Source of the DNA: CAXSEF01 sp964236585
GTDB taxonomy: Bacteria > Pseudomonadota > Alphaproteobacteria > Acetobacterales > Acetobacteraceae
DNA length: 34,827 nucleotides
Direction of reading: 5' to 3'
Assembly (NCBI GenBank): GCA_964236585.1
Contig: CAXSFE010000025.1
Span: 1-34,827 of the forward strand
This document shows, piece by piece, positions 21,760-29,560 of the stretch (position 1 is its first letter; every line of letters starts with the position of its first letter). The position numbers and the translations under genes were made by a program. The notes beneath the pieces are model-generated. The model worked only from the letters and a program-made list of their open reading frames with translations, was not told where the DNA came from and searched no databases.

Positions 21760-21969
21760 ATGACCGCAACCCCGAAGCCTGGCGCCAAGGTGAAGTGGGA
21801 CACGCCGCAGGGCGAGACCCAGGGGACCGTGGAGAAGGTCGTCACCGGCAAGACCAAGGTGGCGGGCCACGCCGCCAAGGCCACGAAGGAGAAGCCCGAG
21901 GTCGTGGTCAAGAGCGCGAAGTCCGGCAAGAAGGCGGTGCACAAGCCGGACGCGTTGAAGAAAGGCTGA
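21760..21969 (+). CDS. Small DUF2945-family (HVA1-like) protein
   Basis: A 69-residue basic protein with many Lys. It starts MTATPKPGAKVKWDTPQG, runs through GTVEKVVTGKTKV and ends VHKPDALKKG. The W at residue 13, the TPQGET and GTV segments and the closing HKPDAL fit the DUF2945 family of small SH3-like proteins, whose role is unknown. A GGGAGG ribosome site lies about 8 bases before the ATG. The stop at 21967-21969 directly abuts R10. It is a monocistronic gene divergent from the sugar transporter and convergent with the S9 peptidase. Confidence 0.88.
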   Translation: MTATPKPGAKVKWDTPQGETQGTVEKVVTGKTKVAGHAAKATKEKPEVVVKSAKSGKKAVHKPDALKKG

Positions 21970-22096
21970 AGCAAGCAAGGTCGGGCTCTGCCCGAACCCG
22001 CAAAGGGTCCGAGGACCCTTTGATCCCTTGACCTAGGGAAGGCGATCCAAGGGCCCAGCCCTTGGCGGGGTCCAGGGGCAGAGCCCCTGGCCTTAC
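21970..22096. repeat. Intergenic hairpin element R10
   Basis: Full copy between two convergent genes. The left HP1 is TCGGGC/GCCCGA and the left HP2 is AAAGGGTCC/GGACCCTTT. The centre is CCTAGG in place of CTTAAG, a change that keeps a six-base palindrome. The right HP2 is CCAAGGGC/GCCCTTGG and the right HP1 is CCAGGGGC/GCCCCTGG. Confidence 0.92.
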
Positions 22097-22106
22097 CTGC
22101 CGCGGC

Positions 22107-24206
22107 TCAGTCCGTTCCCGGCTGCCATCCGATCGAGCGTCGCAGGAACGCGGCGCCCAGGGCGGAGAACGCCGCGACCTCCGCGTTGTCCTTGCCGTAG
22201 CCGTGCCCGCCCGCCGCGGTCTCGTAGAGGTGGGCCTCGTAGCCGAGCGCCTGCAGCTTCGCGGCCATCTTGCGCGCGTGGCCGGGGTGCACGCGGTCGT
22301 CGCGCCGGGCGGTGGCGAGCAGGATCGGCGGGTAGCGCCGGCCGGGCACCGCCGCGTGGTAGGCGGAGATCGCGCCCAGGAACGCCCAGTCCTCCGGCAG
22401 CTCCGGGTCGCCGTACTCCGCGATCCAGCTCGCGCCGGCCAGCAGGCGGCTGTAGCGGCGCATGTCGATCAGCGGAATGGTGCAGAACAGGGCGCCGAAG
22501 CGCTCGGGGTAGCGGGTCAGCATGTTGGCGATCAGCAGGCCGCCGTTGGAGCCGCCCTCCGCGGCGATCCGGCCGGGGACGGTGACGCCGCGGGCGACCA
22601 GGTCGGCGGCCACGGCGGCGAAGTCGTCGTGGCTCAGCGCCTTGCCTTCGCGGCGGCCGGCGTCGTGCCAGCGGGTGCCGAACTCGCCGCCGCCGCGGAT
22701 GTTGGCCAGCACCGTGGTGCCGCCGCGCTCCAGCCACAGCCGGCCCTGGACCCCGCTGTAGTGGGGGAGCGTGGACAGGCCGAAACCGCCGTAGCCGGAC
22801 AGGTGCACGGGGGCGTCGCCGGTCTCGCCGGCGGGGCCGACCTGGACGTAGGGGATGCGCTCGCCGTCGACGGAGCGGGCCTCGTGGCGGGTCGCGACCA
22901 GGCCGGCGGCGTCGAACAGCGCGGGCGCCTGCTTGAGCACCGCGGGCGCCGCGAGGCCGGACGCGCCGTCGCCGAGCAGCAGCAGCGTCGCGGGGGTGAG
23001 CGGCGCCTCGGTGCGCGCCAGCAGGGTGCCGTCGCCCTCCTCGGCCTGCGCGTCGAGCGGCCACACGCTGACCACGCCGACCGACGGCAGGCCGCCCAGG
23101 CGCCCCGCCGCCCAGCCCCGGGCGGAGGGCGTCGCGGTGAGGAACACCGGGTCCAGCTCGTCGAGCACGGAGATCACCAGGCGTTCGCCCGACCAGAAGA
23201 AGCCCTGCAGCGCCTGGCGCTCGCCCGGCGCGAACAGCACCTCGACGCCGCGGTCGCCGGCCAGGAACGCGGACAGCGGCAGGGCGAGCACGCTGTCCGG
23301 CGCGTGGGTCGTGCCGCCGGCCGTCCAGGGGGTGCGCGGCGAGAGGGCGAGCCAGTCGCCGTGCCAGTCCGCCCGCATGTCGGTCGGCAGGTCGAGCGCC
23401 GGGCCCGTGCCGTCGCGGTCGCCGAGGTGCAGAACAGTGTCGAAGAAGCCGAGCTGCGCGCCGTAGGCCACGCGCTCGGTGCCGGAGGTGCGGTCCACCT
23501 GCGCCCAGGCGGCCATGCTGTCCGCGGGCGTCTCGAACAGGACCGGGGCGGCCAGAGGGTCCTCGCCGCGGCGCCACAGGCGCACGGTGCGGGCGTAGCC
23601 GGAGCGCGTCGACATGCCCTCGCCCAGCGCGGCGGACAGCAGCAGCGTGTCGCGGTCGAGCCAGGCGACGTCGGCCTTGCACTCGGGCAGCGAGAAGCCG
23701 CCCTCCGCAGGTCCGGGGGGCACGAAGCGGCGCGCGGGAAGGTCGAACTCGCGCAGGACGACGGCGTCGCCGCCGCCCGGTGAGAGGCGCAGCATCGCGC
23801 GGTCGTGGGGGCCGGGCAGCGTGCCGGCGCCCTGCCAGACCCAGTCGCGGTCCTCCTCGCGGGCCAGGGCGTCGAGGTCGAGCAGCGTCTCCCAGGCCGG
23901 CTCGGGGGTGCGGTAGCTGGCCTCGGTGGTGCGGCGCCACAGGCCGCGCGGGTGCGCCGCGTCCTTCCAGAAGTTGTAGAGCAGCCCCGCGCGGCGGGTG
24001 ACGGAGGCGATGCGGTCGGTGCGATCGAGCAGGGCCTTCACGGCGTCGCGGTCGGCGTCGTACGCCGCGTCGGCGTGGCGCGCGAGGGTGGCGGCGCTCT
24101 GCACGTCGACCCAGGCGGTCGCGGCGGCGCCGTCGACCTCCTCCAGCCAGAGGTGGGGGTCGTCGTCCGGGGCGTCGAGCGTGGGGCGCGGGTCGGCGTC
24201 GGCCAT
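22107..24206 (-). CDS. Prolyl oligopeptidase-family serine peptidase (S9A)
   Basis: A 699-residue peptidase. The N-terminal beta-propeller opens with DPHLWLEEVDG near residue 16, and the C-terminal alpha/beta-hydrolase domain carries the catalytic triad. The nucleophile Ser553 is in EGGSNGGLL, the Asp is Asp636 or Asp637 in RRDDRVHPGHA, and the His is His668 in AGGHGYGKDN. Such enzymes cut short peptides after Pro or related residues. No signal peptide is seen, so it is probably cytoplasmic. The ATG at 24206 (MADADPRP) sits directly before the conserved N-terminus; the longer frame adds 44 unlikely residues. It is divergent from a 68-residue protein gene. Confidence 0.93.
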   Translation of the reverse strand: MADADPRPTLDAPDDDPHLWLEEVDGAAATAWVDVQSAATLARHADAAYDADRDAVKALLDRTDRIASVTRRAGLLYNFWKDAAHPRGLWRRTTEASYRTPEPAWETLLDLDALAREEDRDWVWQGAGTLPGPHDRAMLRLSPGGGDAVVLREFDLPARRFVPPGPAEGGFSLPECKADVAWLDRDTLLLSAALGEGMSTRSGYARTVRLWRRGEDPLAAPVLFETPADSMAAWAQVDRTSGTERVAYGAQLGFFDTVLHLGDRDGTGPALDLPTDMRADWHGDWLALSPRTPWTAGGTTHAPDSVLALPLSAFLAGDRGVEVLFAPGERQALQGFFWSGERLVISVLDELDPVFLTATPSARGWAAGRLGGLPSVGVVSVWPLDAQAEEGDGTLLARTEAPLTPATLLLLGDGASGLAAPAVLKQAPALFDAAGLVATRHEARSVDGERIPYVQVGPAGETGDAPVHLSGYGGFGLSTLPHYSGVQGRLWLERGGTTVLANIRGGGEFGTRWHDAGRREGKALSHDDFAAVAADLVARGVTVPGRIAAEGGSNGGLLIANMLTRYPERFGALFCTIPLIDMRRYSRLLAGASWIAEYGDPELPEDWAFLGAISAYHAAVPGRRYPPILLATARRDDRVHPGHARKMAAKLQALGYEAHLYETAAGGHGYGKDNAEVAAFSALGAAFLRRSIGWQPGTD

Positions 24207-24260
24207 GGGGATCGCCTTGTCGGTGTGCACGGCGATGGTGCGGCAGGAGCGGCCGGCGGC

Positions 24261-24315
24261 CAAGCCGGGCGGCTTGCGAGCGGGCGGGCGCTCTGCCAGA
24301 AGCGCCCGCGCTCGC
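24261..24315 (+). promoter_or_regulatory. Tandem hairpins in the divergent gap upstream of the 68-residue gene
   Basis: Two inverted repeats lie back to back in the 130-base divergent gap 24207-24336. The first is CAAGCC-GGGC-GGCTTG at 24261-24276. The second pairs 24276-24292 with 24301-24315: a 15-bp stem with a two-base bulge and loop CTGCCAGA. It ends 9 bases before the GGAGGA ribosome site at 24325-24330. They are unlike the R elements. They may fold in the leader mRNA or mark a binding region; which applies is not known. Confidence 0.5.
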
Positions 24316-24336
24316 GTCGGGCACGGAGGAGTTCGC

Positions 24337-24543
24337 ATGGCCAGGGAGTTGACCGAGGGGCAGCGCGCCTACGAGGCGAAGCGTGCCGCCAAGGCGGGCA
24401 TGAGCCTGGAGAAGTGGCTGCAGGCCAAGGAGAAGCAGCAGGCCGTCGAGCAGAAGCCGGTTACGCCGCCGAAGCCGCCGGGGCTGATCAGCCGGTGGCT
24501 CGACAAGGCGCACAAGCCGCTCGGGGCGAAGAAAGGGAAGTAA
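24337..24543 (+). CDS. Small charged protein of unknown function
   Basis: A 68-residue protein rich in Lys, Ala, Glu and Gln. The N-terminus MARELTEGQRAYEAKRAAKA, followed by GMSLEKWLQAKEKQQ, looks helical. A Pro-rich linker (KPVTPPKPPG) and a basic tail, SRWLDKAHKPLGAKKGK, follow. A good ribosome site (GGAGGA at 24325-24330) precedes the ATG by six bases, and codon use matches neighbouring genes, so it is likely real. I do not recognise a family. Its TAA is immediately followed by R11. Like the DUF2945 gene it is a single small basic protein next to the S9 peptidase. Confidence 0.75.
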   Translation: MARELTEGQRAYEAKRAAKAGMSLEKWLQAKEKQQAVEQKPVTPPKPPGLISRWLDKAHKPLGAKKGK

Positions 24544-24661
24544 GGCCGGGCTCTGCCCGGACCCGCAAAGGGTCCAAGGACCCTTTGATCCCTTGACTTA
24601 AGTACAGGTTTCCAAAGGCTCGCCTTTGGCGGAGTCCAGAGGCAGAGCCTCTGGCCTTCCT
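24543..24661. repeat. Intergenic hairpin element R11, partly coding
   Basis: Full copy between two convergent genes. The left HP1 is CCGGGC/GCCCGG and the left HP2 is AAAGGGTCC/GGACCCTTT. The centre is CTTAAG at 24597-24602. The right HP2 is CCAAAGGC/GCCTTTGG and the right HP1 is CCAGAGGC/GCCTCTGG. The whole right half is read as the last codons of the oxidoreductase gene, whose TAA is supplied by the central CTTAAG. Confidence 0.92.
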
Positions 24662-26061
24662 TTCTCCAGCAGGGCCGCCACGCCCGCCGCGACCTCGCGC
24701 GGCTGCGTGGAGACCTGCGGCAGGCCCATCAGCTCGCCGTGCTGCCCGCGCGCCAGCGGCCCCGCCACGAACACGCGCGGGTTCGCGGCCCCGTCCGCCC
24801 CGAGCACGCGGCTCTGCCGGTCCACCGCGATGCCGAGCGCCAGCGGGTCCGCGTCCAGCACGCCGGCCTCGTGCAGGGCGCGCAGCACCGGGTTCGTCGC
24901 GACGACGGAGCGGTGCCCCGGGCCGACGCAGCTCACCACTGCGCCGAAGCGGTGCTCGGCCGTCGTCGTCGTCCCGCGCGGGCGGAGGGTCACGACGGGC
25001 GTGCCGTCGGCGTCGAGGCGGCTGGCGAGCGGGGTGGCGGCGCGGACCACGACGCGGCCGGCGGCGCGCTCGCGGTGCAGCAGGGCGTCGATCTGCGGCG
25101 CGCACTGGAAGCGGTGCACGTCCCAGAACGGGCGCAGGTGGCGCAGCAGGCGGCAGCGCTGCGGGATAGGCAGCGCGTTCCACACCGTGCGCGCCTGCTC
25201 GCGGAGCGCGGCGATCACGTCCTCCCACGGGCGGCCCTGCGCGGCGGCGTCGGCCACGGCGCGGCGGACGCGGCGCAGCAGGCCGAGCGCGGTGGTCTCC
25301 GGGTCCGCGTCGAAGGTGCCGAAGGACGTGACGGGCAGCGTGGTGCGAGCGCGGGGCAGCAGGCCGCGCCGCGAGACCATCGTGATGCGGCCGGACTGGC
25401 CGCGCGCGCGCAGCGAGGCCACCACGTCGCACGCCGTCAGGCCGGTGCCCACGACCAGGAACTCGGCCTCGCGGTCGATCGCGTCGAGGCGCGCGGTGTC
25501 CCACGGGTCCGCGACCAGGCCCGCAGAGCCGCGTAGCCCGGACAGGGCGGCCGGGAGGTCGGGCGCGGTATGGCCGACGGCCAGCACCAGCACGTCGCCG
25601 CGGACCGTGGCGCCGTGCTCCAGCGTGACCTCGACGCCGGCAGAGTCCGCCCGGGCGGCGGTGGCGTGGTCGCGCAGGTGGCGCAGCGCGGGGGCGCCCC
25701 CTGCCCCGGCGTGCGCGGCCAGGGTCTCTGCGACGTAGCGGCCGAAGGCGGCGCGTCGGGGGAACAGGCGGCCGTCCGGCAGCACGCTCGCCGGGTCGGC
25801 CGCCGGGTCGCCTTGCGCGCGGAGCCAGGCGTCGAAGTGGTCCGGGGCCTCGGGGAACGGCGACATGCGCGAGGCGGCGACGTTGACGCGGTGCTCGGGG
25901 TCGGCGGTGCCGTAGGCGAGGCCGGCGCCGAGGCGCGCGCGGGGCTCCACCACCACGATGTCGGCGGCAAGGCCGGGGTGGTCGCGCAGCAGGTGCAGGG
26001 CGACGGCAGCGCCGCAGAAGCCGCCGCCGACGATGAGCACGGTGGGGCGCGTTTCCGGCAT
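24598..26061 (-). CDS. FAD/NAD(P)-binding oxidoreductase
   Basis: A 487-residue flavoprotein of the NAD_binding_9-like type (FAD-NAD(P)-binding). The N-terminal FAD motif VLIVGGGFCGAAVALHLL is at residues 8-25. The family block LGAGLAYGTADPEHRVNVAA follows near residue 48, and a second dinucleotide site, EFLVVGTGLTACDVVASLRA, lies mid-protein. The substrate is unknown. The ATG at 26061 is just before the FAD motif; the upstream open frame is R12 sequence. The final 20 residues, from GRPEALPLDSAKGEPLETCT, are encoded by repeat R11 and are not expected in homologues. It is divergent from ffh. Confidence 0.88.
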   Translation of the reverse strand: MPETRPTVLIVGGGFCGAAVALHLLRDHPGLAADIVVVEPRARLGAGLAYGTADPEHRVNVAASRMSPFPEAPDHFDAWLRAQGDPAADPASVLPDGRLFPRRAAFGRYVAETLAAHAGAGGAPALRHLRDHATAARADSAGVEVTLEHGATVRGDVLVLAVGHTAPDLPAALSGLRGSAGLVADPWDTARLDAIDREAEFLVVGTGLTACDVVASLRARGQSGRITMVSRRGLLPRARTTLPVTSFGTFDADPETTALGLLRRVRRAVADAAAQGRPWEDVIAALREQARTVWNALPIPQRCRLLRHLRPFWDVHRFQCAPQIDALLHRERAAGRVVVRAATPLASRLDADGTPVVTLRPRGTTTTAEHRFGAVVSCVGPGHRSVVATNPVLRALHEAGVLDADPLALGIAVDRQSRVLGADGAANPRVFVAGPLARGQHGELMGLPQVSTQPREVAAGVAALLEKGRPEALPLDSAKGEPLETCT

Positions 26062-26088
26062 GGGCGATCCTTGGAGAGACAGGACAGG

Positions 26089-26250
26089 AAGGCCAGGGCT
26101 CTGCCCCATTGCTTGGGAGCGGGGACCCGCTGGGGGCAGGCGCCCCCAAACCCGCACATATAAGGAAGGCCAAGTCGAGGTTTCCAAAGGCGAGCCTTTG
26201 GCGAGGTCCCCGCCTTCAAGCATGGGGGCAGAGACCCTGGCCCTGCTTGC
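26089..26250. repeat. Rearranged hairpin element R12
   Basis: An atypical copy in the ffh/oxidoreductase divergent gap. Instead of simple HP1 hairpins, the arms 26099-26127 and 26205-26233 are inverted repeats of each other, matching at 24 of 29 positions. The left inner hairpin is GGGGGC/GCCCCC (26132-26147) and the right one is CCAAAGGC/GCCTTTGG. The centre reads ACATATAAGG with no CTTAAG. The CCTTGC-like outer edge is changed to CCCTGCTTGC. Confidence 0.85.
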
Positions 26251-26280
26251 TTGACACGGCCCTGCCGCGTGGCCTACCTC
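26251..26280 (+). promoter_or_regulatory. Candidate sigma-70 promoter of ffh
   Basis: A perfect -35 hexamer, TTGACA at 26251-26256, follows immediately after R12. A weak -10-like TACCTC lies at 26275-26280 with an 18-base spacer. The leader to the ffh ATG would be about 60 bases. The -35 is convincing, the -10 is poor. Confidence 0.4.
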
Positions 26281-26346
26281 CGCGGCTCATCAAACGCCGC
26301 ATCGCGAGGGTTCGCGCAGCGGCGTGTTCTCGTTTGGGGTGGCGCG

Positions 26347-27723
26347 ATGTTCGACGCATTGTCGGGCAGGTTCACGGACGTGCTCGATCGCCTGCGCGGC
26401 CGCGGGGCGCTGAGCGAGGCCGACATCGGCGACGCGCTGCGCGAGGTGCGCCTCGCGATGCTTGAGGCCGACGTCGCGCTGCCCGTCATCAAGGACTTCG
26501 TGGCCAAGGTGCGCGAGCGGGCGGTGGGCGCGGAGGTGCTCAACTCCGTCAGCCCCGGCGCGCAGGTCGCCAAGATCGTCAACGATGCGCTGGTGGATGC
26601 GCTGGGCGGTGCGGGCGCGGTGCCGCTGAACTTGGCGGCGGCGGCGCCGGTGCCGATCCTGATGGTCGGGCTGCAGGGCTCGGGCAAGACCACGACGTCG
26701 GGCAAGATCGCGCTGCGGCTGGCCCAGCGCGAGAAGAAGCGCGTGCTGCTGGCCAGCCTGGACGTGCAGCGGCCGGCGGCGCAGCTCCAGCTCGCGCAGC
26801 TCGCCGAGCGGGCGGGGGTCAGCTCGCTGCCGATCGTGGCGATGCAGACGCCGGTGCAGATCGCGCGGCGCGCGATGGACGTGGGGCGACGCGAGGGCTT
26901 CGACGTCGTGATCCTCGACACCGCGGGGCGGCTGTCGATCGACGCGGCTCTGATGGACGAGGTGCGGCTGATCCGCGAGGCGACGAGCCCGGCGGAGACG
27001 CTGCTGGTGGTCGACGCGATGACCGGGCAGGACGCGGTCAACACGGCCAAGGCGTTCAACGACGCGGTCGGCGTCACCGGCATCGTGCTGACGCGCATGG
27101 ACGGCGACTCGCGGGGTGGTGCCGCGCTGTCGATGCGCCAGGTCACCGGGGCGCCGATCAAGCTGACGGGCTCTGGCGAGAAGATCGACGCGCTGGAGGA
27201 GTTCCACCCGGAGCGCGTGGCCGGGCGCATCCTGGGGATGGGCGACATCGTGGGGCTGGTCGAGAAGGCCGGCGAGACGATCGACCAGGCGGACGCGGAG
27301 AAGCTGGCGCGCAAGATGGTGCGCGGGACGTTCGACCTCGACGACTACGCGAACCAGCTTCGCCAGATCACGAAGATGGGGTCGCTGTCGGGCATTCTGG
27401 GGATGCTGCCGGGGGCTGCGAAGATCAAGGACCAGCTGGAGGGGGCGAACCTCGACACGACGATCCTCAAGCGTCAGGCGGCGATCATCTCGTCGATGAC
27501 GATGAAGGAGCGGCGGGCGCCGGACATCATCAAGGCGAGCCGCAAGAAGCGGATCGCGGCGGGCTCGGGCTCGTCGGTGCAGGAGGTCAACAAGCTGCTC
27601 AAGCAGTTCGACGACATGAGCACGATGATGAAGCGGATGAACAAGCTCGGGCAGAAGGGCCTGATGCGGCACGGGATGCAGGCGCTGATGCCGAAGGGCA
27701 TGGGGCAGAAGCGGCCGTACTGA
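26347..27723 (+). CDS. ffh: Signal recognition particle GTPase Ffh
   Basis: A 458-residue cytoplasmic GTPase that binds 4.5S RNA and signal sequences of nascent membrane proteins and hands them to FtsY. The N domain is at residues 1-85. The G domain has G1 GLQGSGKTT at about 108-116, the DVQRPAA motif, G3 DTAGRLSID and the G4 region LTRMDGDSRGGA. The C-terminal Met-rich M domain includes SGILGMLPGAAK and ends MRHGMQALMPKGMGQK. The length is typical. The ATG at 26347 begins the conserved MFDALSGRFTDVLDRLRG. It is the first gene of a plus-strand translation cluster; R13 separates it from rpsP. Confidence 0.97.
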   Translation: MFDALSGRFTDVLDRLRGRGALSEADIGDALREVRLAMLEADVALPVIKDFVAKVRERAVGAEVLNSVSPGAQVAKIVNDALVDALGGAGAVPLNLAAAAPVPILMVGLQGSGKTTTSGKIALRLAQREKKRVLLASLDVQRPAAQLQLAQLAERAGVSSLPIVAMQTPVQIARRAMDVGRREGFDVVILDTAGRLSIDAALMDEVRLIREATSPAETLLVVDAMTGQDAVNTAKAFNDAVGVTGIVLTRMDGDSRGGAALSMRQVTGAPIKLTGSGEKIDALEEFHPERVAGRILGMGDIVGLVEKAGETIDQADAEKLARKMVRGTFDLDDYANQLRQITKMGSLSGILGMLPGAAKIKDQLEGANLDTTILKRQAAIISSMTMKERRAPDIIKASRKKRIAAGSGSSVQEVNKLLKQFDDMSTMMKRMNKLGQKGLMRHGMQALMPKGMGQKRPY

Positions 27724-27727
27724 GAAG

Positions 27728-27854
27728 ACAAGGCCAGGGGCTCTGCCCCTGGACCCCGCCAAGGGAAGCCCCTTGGATGGCTTTACTCAAGTAAGGCCGG
27801 TCCAGGGGCGGCTCGCCCCTGGCGGGTCTGGGCAGAGCCCAGGCTTGCTTGCCT
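27728..27854. repeat. Intergenic hairpin element R13
   Basis: Full copy between ffh and rpsP. The left HP1 is CCAGGGGC/GCCCCTGG and the left HP2 is CCAAGGG/CCCTTGG. The centre is CTCAAG in place of CTTAAG. The right HP2 is CCAGGGGC/GCCCCTGG with loop GGCTC, and the right HP1 is CTGGGC/GCCCAG. The HP2 type found on the left in R1, R4 and R5 is here on the right. Confidence 0.92.
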
Positions 27855-27920
27855 TGCCTGCCTCCGCACGGGGGCAAACGGACGCGGCACAGGGCCGGGT
27901 TCGACACAGGAGTTGAGACG

Positions 27921-28253
27921 ATGGGCCTGAAGATCCGCCTTGCACGCGCCGGCGCCAAGAAGCGCCCGTACTACCACATCGTGGTCGCCGACAGCCGCTC
28001 GCCGCGCGACGGCCGCTTCATCGAGCAGGTCGGCAGCTACAATCCGATGCTGCCCGCCGAGCACGCCGACCGCATCCGGCTCAAGGACGAGCGGATCAAG
28101 CATTGGCTGAGCGAGGGCGCGCTGGCCACCGACCGGGTCGCGAAGTTCCTGGGCAAGGCCGGGCTTGCGCCGATGCCGACGTACCCGGAGCAGCCGATCC
28201 AGTCGGCGCCGAAGAAGAAGGCGCAGGAGCGCGCCGCGGCCAACGCCGGCTGA
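27921..28253 (+). CDS. rpsP: 30S ribosomal protein S16
   Basis: A 110-residue ribosomal protein that stabilises the 5' domain of 16S rRNA in the small subunit. The N-terminal signature MGLKIRLARAGAKKRPYYHI is typical, followed by RDGRFIEQVGSYNP. The C-terminus has an Ala/Lys-rich extension, common in alphaproteobacteria. An AGGAG ribosome site lies 9 bases before the ATG. It leads the rpsP-rimM-trmD-rplS gene set; rimM starts 4 bases after the stop. Confidence 0.97.
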   Translation: MGLKIRLARAGAKKRPYYHIVVADSRSPRDGRFIEQVGSYNPMLPAEHADRIRLKDERIKHWLSEGALATDRVAKFLGKAGLAPMPTYPEQPIQSAPKKKAQERAAANAG

Positions 28254-28257
28254 GCGA

Positions 28258-28800
28258 GTGGCGCAGGAGCGCATCCTGCTGGGCGTGGTGGGCCGGCCGC
28301 ACGGCGTGCGGGGGCTGGTGCACGTGCACAGCTACACGGCCGAGCCGGAGGCGCTGGCGGAGTACGGCCCGCTCGTCGACGGGGACGGGCGGGGGTGGAC
28401 GCTGTCGTGGCGCCAGGTGGGGGTCGCGGAGCTGCGCGACGCCGGTGGGCGCGCGGTCGCGGACCGCAGCGAGGCGGAGCGGCTCGTGAACCTGAAGCTG
28501 TTCGTGGCGCGTGACCGGCTGCCGCCGGCGGAGGAGGACGAGTTCTACCTCGCCGACCTGGTGGGCATGGCCGTCGTCGCGGCCGACGGGGCCGCGGTCG
28601 GGCGGGTGCTGCTGGTGCACGACTACGGGGCTGGGACCAGCCTGGAGATCGTGCGGGACGGGGCGGCGCCGCTGCTGGTGCCGTTCACGCGGGCGGCGGT
28701 GCCGGTGGTCGACGTGGCGGCGCGGCGGCTGACGGTGGTGCCGCCGGACGAGGTCGAGGCGCGCGAACTGCCGTCGGCCGGGCAGGAGGCGCGGGCGTGA
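28258..28800 (+). CDS. rimM: Ribosome maturation factor RimM
   Basis: A 180-residue protein that binds S19 and helps mature the head of the 30S subunit. The N-terminal RimM domain begins ILLGVVGRPHGVRGLVHVHS near residue 6. The PRC-barrel domain includes DEFYLADLVGMAVV, DYGAGTSLEI and the VPFTRAAVPVVDV segment. The GTG at 28258 was chosen because it lies 4 bases after the rpsP stop and directly precedes the conserved start; the longer frame is shadow of rpsP. Its TGA overlaps the trmD GTG (GTGA), implying coupled translation. Confidence 0.95.
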   Translation: MAQERILLGVVGRPHGVRGLVHVHSYTAEPEALAEYGPLVDGDGRGWTLSWRQVGVAELRDAGGRAVADRSEAERLVNLKLFVARDRLPPAEEDEFYLADLVGMAVVAADGAAVGRVLLVHDYGAGTSLEIVRDGAAPLLVPFTRAAVPVVDVAARRLTVVPPDEVEARELPSAGQEARA

Positions 28801-29531
28801 GCGGGACGAGTCCCGTGTGGCGGGCCGGCGTGCTGACGCTGTTCCCGGCGATGTTCCCGGGGCCGCTGGGGCAGGCGCTGGCGGGGCGGGCGCTGGCGGC
28901 GGGGCTGTGGGCGCTGTCCGCGCGCGACATGCGCGAACACGGGCTCGGGCCGCACCGCAGCGTGGACGACACGCCGTTCGGGGGGGGCGCGGGCATGGTG
29001 CTGCGGCCGGACGTGGTGGACGCGGCGATCGAGGCGGAGATGGGCGAGGGCGACGGGCGGCCGCTGGTGTGCCTGACGCCGCGGGGGAAGGCGCTGACGC
29101 AGGCGTACGCGCGGGGGTGGGCCGAGGGGCCGGGCGTGGTGCTGCTATGCGGGCGCTACGAGGGCATCGACCAGCGGGTAATCGAGGCGCGCGGAGCGGT
29201 GGAGATCAGCGTCGGCGACTACGTGCTGGCGGGCGGCGAGGTGGCGGCGATGGTGCTGCTGGAGGCGTGCGTGCGGCTGCTGCCGGGCGTGATGGGGACG
29301 GCGGAGAGTGCCGTCGAGGAGAGCTTTGCCCACGGGCTGCTGGAATATCCGCACTACACGCGGCCGGCGGAGTGGGCGGGCCGGCGGGTGCCGGACGTGC
29401 TGCTGTCGGGACACCACGCGGCGATCGCGGCATGGCGGCAGGGCGAGGCGGAGCGGATCACGCGCGAGCGCAGGCCGGACCTGTGGGCGCAGCGGCGCGG
29501 GAATGTTGCAACAGCGGCCGTCGGGCCGTAA
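28797..29531 (+). CDS. trmD: tRNA (guanine-37-N1)-methyltransferase
   Basis: A 244-residue SPOUT-fold enzyme. It transfers methyl from S-adenosylmethionine to G37 next to the anticodon of tRNAs reading CNN codons, preventing +1 frameshifts. Family motifs include VLTLFPAMFPGPLG, DDTPFGGGAGMVLRP, the trefoil-knot segment LLCGRYEGIDQRVIEA, and SVGDYVLAGGEVAAMVLLEA. The C-terminal domain runs through EYPHYTRPAEW and WRQGEAERITRERRPDLW. The GTG start overlaps the rimM stop by four bases. The length is normal. rplS follows after 29 bases. Confidence 0.97.
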   Translation: MSGTSPVWRAGVLTLFPAMFPGPLGQALAGRALAAGLWALSARDMREHGLGPHRSVDDTPFGGGAGMVLRPDVVDAAIEAEMGEGDGRPLVCLTPRGKALTQAYARGWAEGPGVVLLCGRYEGIDQRVIEARGAVEISVGDYVLAGGEVAAMVLLEACVRLLPGVMGTAESAVEESFAHGLLEYPHYTRPAEWAGRRVPDVLLSGHHAAIAAWRQGEAERITRERRPDLWAQRRGNVATAAVGP

Positions 29532-29560
29532 CTGAGCGGAATCGAGAGGGACCACACGCC

